Origin: Bacteroidales bacterium 45-6
GTDB taxonomy: Bacteria > Bacteroidota > Bacteroidia > Bacteroidales > Dysgonomonadaceae
Reading direction: 5' to 3'
Assembly: GCA_001897035.1 (NCBI GenBank)
Contig: MKRS01000595.1
Span: forward strand, 1-6,311
Length of the DNA: 6,311 bases
Part shown: piece after piece, positions 1-6,311 of the stretch
Numbering within the stretch: position 1 is the stretch's first letter
How the letters are laid out: each line of letters begins with the position of its first letter
The notes under the pieces: generated by a model
Databases searched by the model: none
What the model was told of the DNA's origin: nothing
Seen by the model: only the letters and a program-made list of their open reading frames with translations
Made by a program: the position numbers and the translations under genes

Positions 1-648
1 GAATTGCGCCGACAATTGATCGAAAGTGGGTTCGCTGGTCCAAGCCTCGATGTCGGTGCCGCCCCACGAGGAGTTGATAATACCGACAGGAATGTTGAGC
101 TCTTTGTAGAGATTTTGGGCGAAGAAATAGGCTACTGCCGAAAATTCGGAAACCGTTTGCGGTGAGCAGACTTGCCAACTGCCATCCAAATCGTTTTTGG
201 GTTGTGAACCCATCGCTTTGATAACATTGAACGAGCGGATTTGCGGGAAATTGGCTCGACTGATCTCATCCGATGCATTGTTCGCATTTTTCACGGTGAA
301 TTCCATGTTGGACTGGCCGGAGCACAGCCACACCTCGCCAATAAGGATCTCGTGCAGCGACAATTGGTTGGATTTCCCCCTCACTTCGAGGAAGTAAGGA
401 CCGCCATGCGTTTGCGAGTCGAGAACGACAGCCCAGTTGCCCGACTTGTCGGCTTTCACTTTGCGGGTTTGGTTCAGGAAACGAACCTCCACGGTCTCTC
501 CTTTGTCAGCCCAACCCCAAACCTGGATCGGCTTGTTTTGCTGCAGCACCATTTTGTCTGAAAAAATGGATGGAAGTTTCACTATAGCTTGCGATAGGCC
601 GGCAAGCAATAGGCTGCCAGTCAGGAAAATTGATTTTAAAGTGTTCAT
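1..648 (-). CDS. Sialate O-acetylesterase-like carbohydrate esterase (SGNH), 3' end off window
   Basis: This is the N-terminal 216 residues of an exported carbohydrate esterase; the frame is open to the window edge. Residues 1-21 look like a type I signal peptide ending SQA. Residues ~22-100 form a beta-rich region typical of the SIAE (SASA/DUF303) family, including the FSDKMVLQQ and VWGWA motifs. The GEVWLCSGQSNMEF block follows, with the expected nucleophile Ser113 (codon 310-312), and then IINSSWGGTDIEAW at 190-203. The catalytic His would lie beyond the window. Family members remove O-acetyl groups from sialic acid, xylan or pectin sugars; beside a probable arabinofuranosidase, plant-glycan deacetylation is likelier, but this is inferred. 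The ATG at 646-648 is preceded four codons upstream by an in-frame TAA (658-660), so it is the first possible start. It is the last visible gene of the run, 82 bp after the GH5-like gene. Confidence 0.9.
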   Translation of the reverse strand, partial: MNTLKSIFLTGSLLLAGLSQAIVKLPSIFSDKMVLQQNKPIQVWGWADKGETVEVRFLNQTRKVKADKSGNWAVVLDSQTHGGPYFLEVRGKSNQLSLHEILIGEVWLCSGQSNMEFTVKNANNASDEISRANFPQIRSFNVIKAMGSQPKNDLDGSWQVCSPQTVSEFSAVAYFFAQNLYKELNIPVGIINSSWGGTDIEAWTSEPTFDQLSAQF

Positions 649-730
649 GGTATGTTTTTAGAAGTTTCTCAACAGTCTTTAATACAACGCTTTTATTTCC
701 TTTATGCATAATGTTGGTATATTGCGGTAA
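649..730 (-). other. 82-bp intergenic gap before the esterase gene
   Basis: The gap lies between the TGA of the GH5-like gene and the ATG of the esterase gene. On the minus strand it is A/T-rich and ends in an A-rich stretch before the ATG, suiting Bacteroidota translation initiation. I find no TAnnTTTG box, no terminator-like hairpin and no credible small gene. Read-through from the glycosidase operon is the simplest reading. Confidence 0.6.
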
Positions 731-1801
731 TCATTCCTTTGTCTGTGATTTTATAATGTCTATTTCTTTTTGAGAAAAAGGAGTACCATCTTTCCGTAAA
801 ATATCATGAAACCAAATTTTTGGCTCAGCTCCATTTTTGACGGGTTGATCCCATGCGTAAATCGTATTTGTTTTTCCAGCAACTAATCCCCAATTTATAG
901 CCCCAATATGGTTTGCTTTCAGCATCGGCATGATGGTCTGGAATGTGCTGTTGTCACGCCTGTTCATATATTCGGTGCAAATGAGAGGACGACCGAATTT
1001 CTTCAATTCTTCAATTTCTTTTTGATGAGAAAGTGAATCTTGGTAATTGTGGTAGGTGATGATGTCCGAATTAGAGAGTATAAACTCCTTCATTTCCTGG
1101 GTACTTCCATTCCAAATGCCGGAAGTGAGAGGCTGAGAAGGATGAACATCGCGTCCCCATTTGAAAACCTGTTCCAAAAGAGGAAGGCTTTTGTTTTTAT
1201 AGCCGCTGTTTCCGGCCTCGTTATATAAATCCCATAATAAAATCCGCTTGTCGTTTTTGAACGTAAGCAAAATATCTTTCACGTATGACTCAAGCGTAGC
1301 AACGAGAGAGGAATCACGGAATAGTAAATCTCCTGGATCGCGTATCCAGCCCGAATTGTGTACCCCCGGAACCGGATCGGGTTGTTTTCCAACCGAATAA
1401 TTGGCATTCCAGCAGTCATCAAAAAAGACAAAAATAGTAGAGATACCATGCCTGTTTGCAATAGCGAGGTATTTTTTTATTCTTTTCTTAAACCCATCAC
1501 GATCCTGTGTCCAAGCTGCATGATGCAAATAGACACGCATACAATTCATACCCAGATCAGAAGCCCATCCAAGTTCACGGTCGATAGTGAATCGATCGAA
1601 AGTGCCTTTTTGCCACATCTCAAGTTGGTTGATAGCCGTACTTGGTTGGAAGTTACACCCTCTTGGCCATCCCCACTTTCCATACCACCGATTGGCTTGG
1701 TCTGCCGACATTCGAGGTTGATAAGTTTGTTGGCAGAAAACAGGAGCTGTTATCAATAAAAAGTAAAGAAATATCACGCATCCTAAATTTGCAGTTTTCA
1801 T
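731..1801 (-). CDS. Secreted GH5-like (clan GH-A) glycoside hydrolase
   Basis: This is a complete 356-residue protein. Residues 1-23 form a signal peptide (Lys3, long hydrophobic stretch, APVFC before QQ); there is no good lipobox, so it is probably soluble and exported. The rest reads as a single TIM barrel: GWPRGCNFQPS near 44-54, MRVYLHHAAW at 88-97, and FVFFDDCW at 124-131. LLWDLYNEAGN carries the likely acid/base Glu195 (codon 1217-1219). HNY is at 251-253, PLICTEYMN carries the likely nucleophile Glu277 (codon 971-973), and INWGLV at 292-297 is the usual strand-8 Trp region. Relatives are generally labelled cellulase-family or 1,4-beta-xylanase, but the subfamily and bond cleaved cannot be assigned by eye. 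No carbohydrate-binding module is present. The ATG lies six bases after the stop of the upstream arabinofuranosidase gene, so the two are almost certainly co-transcribed and probably translationally linked. Confidence 0.87.
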   Translation of the reverse strand: MKTANLGCVIFLYFLLITAPVFCQQTYQPRMSADQANRWYGKWGWPRGCNFQPSTAINQLEMWQKGTFDRFTIDRELGWASDLGMNCMRVYLHHAAWTQDRDGFKKRIKKYLAIANRHGISTIFVFFDDCWNANYSVGKQPDPVPGVHNSGWIRDPGDLLFRDSSLVATLESYVKDILLTFKNDKRILLWDLYNEAGNSGYKNKSLPLLEQVFKWGRDVHPSQPLTSGIWNGSTQEMKEFILSNSDIITYHNYQDSLSHQKEIEELKKFGRPLICTEYMNRRDNSTFQTIMPMLKANHIGAINWGLVAGKTNTIYAWDQPVKNGAEPKIWFHDILRKDGTPFSQKEIDIIKSQTKE

Positions 1802-1807
1802 GATCTG

Positions 1808-4141
1808 TTAGTTTTTTAATATTTTACAATCGAACAGAGGTCCGGCAACCGATCGGTCATCCATCGCCTTAAATGTTACGTTCACTTTTTGTTTTCCTTT
1901 AGTCAGGGCAAAAGGTATGGTATATGTCTTGTCAATAAAATCGCTGCCCCACCAATGGATGATAACATTAGAAATTAGCTGATTATCCACTTCTATATTA
2001 AACTTATACACATCACCCAAATTACCCCAAAATGTTGCAACTAAATCTTGCCGTACATCAGGCAAAACATCCATCTCGAAGGAAAACCAACCTCCATCAA
2101 TGGCTTTACGGAATTTTCGACCGTTCAGTTCACCAAGTTCCATTCTCTCACCAGAAAGATGATGGTCTCGTTCTGGTTGCATTTCTCCAGGACGAAAATG
2201 CGAGACTGTTTTTTCCTGAACCCATTTCCCATGATTCTGCCTCAATAGAATTGCATCTTTCTGCGAATTCCAATCGGCATGGGAATAGTGTTCAAAATAA
2301 ACCATTATCTTTCCATCCTGCATCTTGTAATAGGGTTTCATCTTCACCGCATAGGGCTGCGCAGTTCTCCAGCGGAATTCTAATGGCCGATCTGTAGGAA
2401 CAACGACTGAGTCGGCTTTGTTGAAATCATCCACCACAGCCACTGGATAGGATTCCGGCGTTTTGCCCTCAAAATCGGCAGAAAGCACTATGGGGCCAAA
2501 CAAAAATGCCCGTAAATGCCCATCGCCTAATGCAGCTTCGGAGCTAAAACCCATGGGCAACCTAAAGCTAACCATATCTTTATCGGACCAAGTTCGTGTA
2601 ATAGAAATAAACGAACCGGGTACGCCTTTCAGGTTATATTTAAGCCCATTCACCCTGACTTCAAAGCCATTTTTAGCCCAAGAGGGATAACGCAGATGAA
2701 GAGTGAATTCCCGAGGATTTTTTGTCTTCACTTTGAGGATAATACTGTCCGACTCGGGAAAACTGGTTTCCTGGTGAATTTCTATTTTCTTTTTACTCCA
2801 AGTGAGGATTGACGGAATAAAGAGGTTGACATAAAGGCCATTGGCGGCATCGGTCGAATAGATGAATTCGCCATATCGGGCGTGGTTTTCAAGCCCCGTA
2901 CCAACACAGCACCAAAACGAGTCGAAGGGAGTTGAATAGGCCCTATGCGATCCGGCGGCCAAGGGAGACATATAGCAAACCATGCCATCAAGAGGATTTT
3001 GAGAAGCCAATATTTGATTGTACAATGCTCTTTCGTAGAAATCCAGTTTTGCGACCGATGGATCCAACATGTAAAGATGCTTCGTCAACTTAAGCATGTT
3101 GTACGTGTTACAGTTTTCACACGTCTTGTCGCTTATCCGGTCATAAATGTGTCCGGGCAGCCCAAAATGCTCCGACTCGCTATTGCCGCCAATCACGTAA
3201 GAATGATTATGAACAACCGTATTCCAAAAAAAAATGGCAGCCTTGTATAATGAATCAGCTTGATTCAGCTCATATTCCCGGATAAAACCAATGACTTTAG
3301 GAATCTGCGTGTTTGCATGTTTTCCCGCAAGTTCGTCTTTTTTTCGAACCAGCGGAGAAAGGAGTAATTGATGGTTGAGGCGTAGGGCCAACTTCAGATA
3401 TTTTTCATTACCGGTCAGCGCATATACTTCAGCCAATGATTCGTTGATACCGCCGTGTTCACATATCAAGATCTTCTGAACTTGCTGGTCTGACAGGTTC
3501 GAGAGCATAACATCGAGCCCTTTAGCAAGGTTTGACAATACTTTATATGCCTGCTTGTTTCCTGTATATTTATACACATCTATTAATCCAGCAAAGAGTT
3601 TATGCATCGAATAGAGTGGTACCCAACCTCCATTTAGGTCAAAACCTTCTGTTCGGATGTCTCCACGTTGGATTTCTGAGAATAAAGCTTTTGCCCTTGG
3701 AAAAGCGGCGACAAGACCATTGAGTTCGAATGCTTGCTGGCACATCGCCAATTCATTTACAGAATATTTAATCTTTTCGCACAATTTTTCATCGTCGGTG
3801 GAGGCATACATCAGTGCCAATGCGGATAGATAATGGCCAAAAGTTTGTCCGGCAACCCCTTGGCTTTCCCATCCTCCGTATTTTGGAGCCTTTGGGAGGA
3901 GACCCGATTCAGAGCGAAAACCGCTTAAGAAACGGTCTGGATTGAATGACAAGAGCCACTGCTTGTCGAGCATCATCGCATTATAGAATGGACTTTTGGT
4001 GAGCCTAACCTGCCACAATGGAAAGGCAAACTGCTTGGCCAACACTTTTGAGGTTTTGGCCTGCGATTGCAGGCAGGTGCATAGCAATACAAACACAACA
4101 AATGTGTTTTTTAAGCCCGATCGATATTTCGTCCAATTCAT
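1808..4141 (-). CDS. DUF1680 family beta-L-arabinofuranosidase (GH127/GH146-like)
   Basis: This 777-residue exported glycosidase is expected to release beta-linked L-arabinofuranose by a cysteine-nucleophile, zinc-dependent mechanism, as known for HypBA1 (GH127) and BT0349 (GH146). The signal peptide is residues ~1-28, ending SQA. The (alpha/alpha) barrel follows, with GWESQGVAGQTFGHYLSA near 89-107 and GGWVPLYSMHKL near 171-182. By motif correspondence with HypBA1, the acid/base is Glu324 in SEHFG, the zinc ligands are Glu342 and Cys344 in CENCNTYN plus the Cys411-Cys412 pair in WCCVGTG, and Cys411 (codon 2909-2911) is the nucleophile. All are intact. After the barrel come a beta-sandwich, a DUF4986-like segment (~580-625) and a DUF6805-like C-terminal beta domain (~655-777), an architecture typical of Bacteroidota GH146-type members. 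The start is set at the ATG 4139-4141; the frame also runs up to a TTG at 4174, but that codon lies inside the promoter -7 box. Older databases mislabel this family as acetyl-CoA carboxylase. Confidence 0.92.
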   Translation of the reverse strand: MNWTKYRSGLKNTFVVFVLLCTCLQSQAKTSKVLAKQFAFPLWQVRLTKSPFYNAMMLDKQWLLSFNPDRFLSGFRSESGLLPKAPKYGGWESQGVAGQTFGHYLSALALMYASTDDEKLCEKIKYSVNELAMCQQAFELNGLVAAFPRAKALFSEIQRGDIRTEGFDLNGGWVPLYSMHKLFAGLIDVYKYTGNKQAYKVLSNLAKGLDVMLSNLSDQQVQKILICEHGGINESLAEVYALTGNEKYLKLALRLNHQLLLSPLVRKKDELAGKHANTQIPKVIGFIREYELNQADSLYKAAIFFWNTVVHNHSYVIGGNSESEHFGLPGHIYDRISDKTCENCNTYNMLKLTKHLYMLDPSVAKLDFYERALYNQILASQNPLDGMVCYMSPLAAGSHRAYSTPFDSFWCCVGTGLENHARYGEFIYSTDAANGLYVNLFIPSILTWSKKKIEIHQETSFPESDSIILKVKTKNPREFTLHLRYPSWAKNGFEVRVNGLKYNLKGVPGSFISITRTWSDKDMVSFRLPMGFSSEAALGDGHLRAFLFGPIVLSADFEGKTPESYPVAVVDDFNKADSVVVPTDRPLEFRWRTAQPYAVKMKPYYKMQDGKIMVYFEHYSHADWNSQKDAILLRQNHGKWVQEKTVSHFRPGEMQPERDHHLSGERMELGELNGRKFRKAIDGGWFSFEMDVLPDVRQDLVATFWGNLGDVYKFNIEVDNQLISNVIIHWWGSDFIDKTYTIPFALTKGKQKVNVTFKAMDDRSVAGPLFDCKILKN

Positions 4142-4171
4142 AGCATCGTTTTTCAATATATTTTGCGAGGA

Positions 4172-4179
4172 CAAAGCTA
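4172..4179 (-). promoter_or_regulatory. Bacteroidota -7 promoter element of the glycosidase operon
   Basis: Read on the minus strand, this is TAGCTTTG, a perfect match to the Bacteroidota sigma-ABfr -7 consensus TAnnTTTG. Initiation would fall near 4163-4167, giving a leader of roughly 22-26 nt before the ATG at 4139-4141. That leader is A-rich (TTGAAAAACG) and lacks a Shine-Dalgarno sequence, as usual in this phylum. No good -33 TTTG is found at the expected spacing, which fits a promoter that depends on an activator such as the adjacent HTCS. The transcription start itself is inferred. Confidence 0.6.
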
Positions 4180-4210
4180 CTTGCTATGTAAACATCAGTA
4201 CTGGTAATAA

Positions 4211-4239
4211 TTATTCAGAAAGGAACTGTATTTTATTCA
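4211..4239 (-). promoter_or_regulatory. Direct repeat TGAATAA x2 at 22-bp spacing, candidate HTCS/AraC binding site
   Basis: On the minus strand the heptamer TGAATAA occurs at 4233-4239 and again at 4211-4217, 22 bp start to start, or about two helical turns. The copies fall near -70 and -49 relative to the inferred start. Spacing of about 21 bp in the same orientation is what AraC-family double helix-turn-helix domains commonly recognise, and the placement just upstream of a poor -33 region suits class I/II activation. The first copy is one arm of the 17-bp palindrome. AT-rich background makes chance similarity possible. Confidence 0.42.
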
Positions 4240-4248
4240 ATGAATAAA
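4232..4248. repeat. Perfect 17-bp palindrome (TTTATTCA-N-TGAATAAA), possible operator
   Basis: Two perfectly complementary 8-base arms are separated by one base. The palindrome starts three bases past the TAA of the regulator gene and lies about 67-83 bp upstream of the inferred transcription start of the arabinofuranosidase operon. As RNA it could only form a weak A/U-rich stem with a 3-nt loop, and no U-tract follows in the direction of transcription, so a DNA-binding site is likelier than a terminator. The binding protein is inferred. Confidence 0.5.
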
Positions 4249-4251
4249 TCT

Positions 4252-6311
4252 TTAGTCTTTTCGATAGATTCTAATGTATTCGGATGGGGACATTCCTATT
4301 TCCTTTTTAAATACAGTGCTAAAGTAGCGCGAATCGCTAAAACCTAATTCATAAGCAACCTCTGTGATAGTCAACTTTCTTTCCACAAGGAGTTTGCAAG
4401 CCAGTTTAAACCTGACATTGCGGATAAATTCATTGGGAGACAAATTGGTGATGGACTTGATTTTCCGATACAAGGTGGGTTGTGACATATTCATTGCCTG
4501 ATAGAAATCAGCAGCATTGAAATCGTCGGATTTGATCCTTTCCTCAACAATATTTATTGCCTTTTCAAGAAATTCCTTATCCACGCTGTTGTAAGTGAAT
4601 TGGGATAGTCGGATGTTGTCTTTTCCTGAAAATGAAGCTGAGATATCCCTTCTGTTTCTGACCAGGCTTTTGATGTTGGCAAGCAAAGATTCCATTTCAA
4701 AGGGCTTGGTGATATACACATCGGCTCCGGCTTCAAAGCCAATCACTTTATCGCTCGTATTTTGTTTAGCTGTGAGCAAGATGATTGGAATGTGGGAAAA
4801 CTTCACTTCCTTTTTCATGAACTGGGTAAGCTCGATACCATCCATTTCTGGCATTACATAATCGGTCACGACAATGTCGATGTCATTTTCTTCCAATATT
4901 TTCAATGCCTCTTTTCCATCGACTGCTGTAAACACTTCGAAATCACGGGAAAGAATATTTTGCATAACCACAAGCAGGTCCTTATGGTCCTCTACCATCA
5001 AAACAATTATCCCATTGGTCTCTTCTTTCGCTTTGTAACAATTATTTTCATGCCCGTTGGTTATTTTAGAAATTGATACCATTGGCTCGTTTTTCTGCTC
5101 TATTTGACCTTCGCAATAGGACGAATCGCTGATAGGCAATTTGACTGTAAACTCAGTCCCTTTTTCAAGCACACTTTCAACCTCAATTGTCCCATTGTGG
5201 AGTTTCACCAAGTCTTTTGTCAAAGAGAGGCCGATGCCAGTGCCTTTGGTCTTGAACTTGCGGTAGTCGCCTTCATAAAACCGTTTGAAAAGTTGACCTA
5301 TCTTTTGTGGTTCAATACCCTGCCCAGTGTCTTTAACCCTAATAAATATATAATCCGACTCGCCAATCTTCCGCTTAGACAGGTCTACGGAAATTTCGCC
5401 ACCAATAATATTGTATTTGTAGGCATTCGACAGAAGGTTATACATGATTTTATCCAATTTGTCTGGATCGAAATAACCGATAATCACTTCTGGCTCGGCA
5501 TGGAAATGGAATCTTAACTGTTTGTTTTTCAATAACGGCACAAAGCTCATCTCACATATTTCATTTACAAACCCGGCGATATTACCTTGGGACACTTTGA
5601 GCTTGAGGTTGCCCGTCTCAGCTTTCCGAAACTCCAATATCTGTTGCAAAAGGCGCATTAACCGATCTAAGTTCATACGCATGATATGAATCAGTGATAG
5701 GTCTTTTGGAGACTGAGTTGCAAGGTCGTCGAGCGAACAAGAAAGGACTGTGATAGGGGTAAACAACTCATGGGAGATGTTGGTGAAGAATTGCAACTTC
5801 GCCTGATTAACTTCTTCTGAATTAATGCGGTTCAGGTGTTCTATCTCCAGAATCTTATTAAAGTTCATCCGGTTGATTACAATTCGGAAAACAAGATAGA
5901 TCAAACCTCCCACAATGGCTGCGTAAGCCATGTAAGCCCAGATTGTCTCCCAAGGAGCGGGTTCCATCACAATCACCAGGGATGCGCATTTGTTATTTGT
6001 GTATCCATCTTCGTTGTAGGTCTTGACTTGAAATGTGTAGGTGCCGTGCTTGAGGTTGTTATACACTGCATACCTGTTTTTGGCTTTCACATAGACCCAA
6101 TCGTTGTCCACACCGTTCAATTTATAGGCGTAGGACTTTGACATGGAGTTTTCGAAAGACAGGGAAGCAAATTCAATCCTAACAGAACGGCTATACGGGA
6201 CTTCTATTTTCCGGGTGAAAGGAGGGAGAAGCTTGATCTTGCTGTCTCGCTTCGCCAACTCTTGAATCGGCTCGTTGGCGATGTATATATCGGTTATCTG
6301 CGGGGTTGGTG
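4252..6311 (-). CDS. Hybrid two-component system regulator (HTCS), 5' end off window
   Basis: The C-terminal 685 residues are visible; the frame is open to the right edge. The TTG at 6256-6258 is an internal Leu, not a start, because the upstream codons read PTPQITDIYIANEPIQE, a typical propeller exit. Domains in visible numbering: Y_Y_Y immunoglobulin-like domain ~37-115; one membrane helix ~123-145; HisKA with FFTNISHELFTPIT, His180 (codon 5770-5772); HATPase with N-box NLLSNAYKY (Asn295), DTGQGI (Asp327) and GTGIGLSL (356-363); receiver ~432-550 with Glu440-Asp441, phospho-acceptor Asp483 (codon 4861-4863), Thr513 and Lys535; AraC-type double helix-turn-helix ~579-685. Every key phosphorelay residue is present, so it should be functional. 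HTCS proteins sense glycan fragments in the periplasm and activate adjacent PUL genes; here the adjacent target is the downstream arabinofuranosidase operon. The Reg_prop propeller repeats and signal sequence lie outside the window. Confidence 0.96.
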   Translation of the reverse strand, partial: PTPQITDIYIANEPIQELAKRDSKIKLLPPFTRKIEVPYSRSVRIEFASLSFENSMSKSYAYKLNGVDNDWVYVKAKNRYAVYNNLKHGTYTFQVKTYNEDGYTNNKCASLVIVMEPAPWETIWAYMAYAAIVGGLIYLVFRIVINRMNFNKILEIEHLNRINSEEVNQAKLQFFTNISHELFTPITVLSCSLDDLATQSPKDLSLIHIMRMNLDRLMRLLQQILEFRKAETGNLKLKVSQGNIAGFVNEICEMSFVPLLKNKQLRFHFHAEPEVIIGYFDPDKLDKIMYNLLSNAYKYNIIGGEISVDLSKRKIGESDYIFIRVKDTGQGIEPQKIGQLFKRFYEGDYRKFKTKGTGIGLSLTKDLVKLHNGTIEVESVLEKGTEFTVKLPISDSSYCEGQIEQKNEPMVSISKITNGHENNCYKAKEETNGIIVLMVEDHKDLLVVMQNILSRDFEVFTAVDGKEALKILEENDIDIVVTDYVMPEMDGIELTQFMKKEVKFSHIPIILLTAKQNTSDKVIGFEAGADVYITKPFEMESLLANIKSLVRNRRDISASFSGKDNIRLSQFTYNSVDKEFLEKAINIVEERIKSDDFNAADFYQAMNMSQPTLYRKIKSITNLSPNEFIRNVRFKLACKLLVERKLTITEVAYELGFSDSRYFSTVFKKEIGMSPSEYIRIYRKD

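Noticed and set aside
654..671. Short inverted repeat AGAA-AC-TTCT before the esterase gene
   Set aside because: Four-base arms in A/T-rich DNA are expected by chance and no promoter box lies nearby.
506..709. Minus-strand 67-codon frame overlapping the start of the esterase gene
   Set aside because: It is a shifted frame of the esterase gene, which itself has a signal peptide and SGNH motifs; the short product resembles no protein I know.
1358..1759. Plus-strand 133-codon open frame
   Set aside because: It lies wholly opposite the GH5-like gene, has no domain or leader signal, and is a shadow of that gene's codon structure.
2032..2397. Plus-strand 121-codon open frame
   Set aside because: It is antisense to the C-terminal region of the arabinofuranosidase, has low-complexity composition and no recognisable motif.
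4139..4146. Two-codon upstream ORF (ATG CTA TGA) whose stop overlaps the arabinofuranosidase ATG
   Set aside because: It is real in the sequence, but such tiny overlaps occur often by chance and nothing else suggests leader-peptide control.
4232..4248. Palindrome read as a rho-independent terminator of the regulator gene
   Set aside because: As RNA it would be a 7-bp all-but-two A/U stem with a 3-nt loop, and no U-tract follows on the minus strand, so it would be a poor terminator.
5104..5517. Plus-strand 137-codon open frame
   Set aside because: It is antisense to the well-conserved HATPase region of the regulator and shows no independent coding signal.
6256..6258. Start of the regulator at this position
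   Set aside because: The codon is TTG inside a continuous open frame, and the upstream residues (QITDIYIANEPI) match the expected link between propeller and Y_Y_Y domain, so the gene continues beyond the window.

Overview
The window looks like part of a polysaccharide-utilisation locus from a Bacteroidota (Bacteroidetes) genome. Three things support this: a one-polypeptide hybrid two-component system (Y_Y_Y, histidine kinase, receiver and AraC domains), a DUF1680-type (GH127/GH146) glycosidase with the C-terminal domains usual in that phylum, and a Bacteroidota-style -7 box (TAnnTTTG) with A-rich leaders and no Shine-Dalgarno sequences. No SusC/SusD pair and no marker gene is visible, so genus and exact substrate cannot be read from this window.

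All four genes lie on the minus strand, so transcription runs from high to low coordinates. From 6311 down to 4252 is the C-terminal part of the hybrid sensor-regulator; its sensor propeller lies outside the window. A 110-bp gap (4142-4251) follows. It holds a perfect 17-bp palindrome, a 7-bp direct repeat at 22-bp spacing, and a consensus -7 promoter element. Next is a probable beta-L-arabinofuranosidase (1808-4141). Six bases later comes a secreted GH5-like clan GH-A hydrolase (731-1801). After an 82-bp gap comes the N-terminal 216 residues of a sialate O-acetylesterase-like SGNH carbohydrate esterase (1-648), which runs off the left edge.

The likely logic, partly inferred, is as follows. 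The regulator senses an oligosaccharide in the periplasm and activates the promoter just downstream of its own gene. The resulting operon makes three exported enzymes that deacetylate and trim an arabinose-containing plant glycan such as an arabinan, arabinoxylan, pectin side chain or hydroxyproline-rich glycoprotein. The long-frame start of the arabinofuranosidase would be a TTG codon inside the -7 box, so the ATG at 4139-4141 is the better start. Apart from the 82- and 110-bp gaps, essentially the whole window is coding. I see no tRNA, rRNA, CRISPR array, insertion sequence or convincing terminator hairpin.
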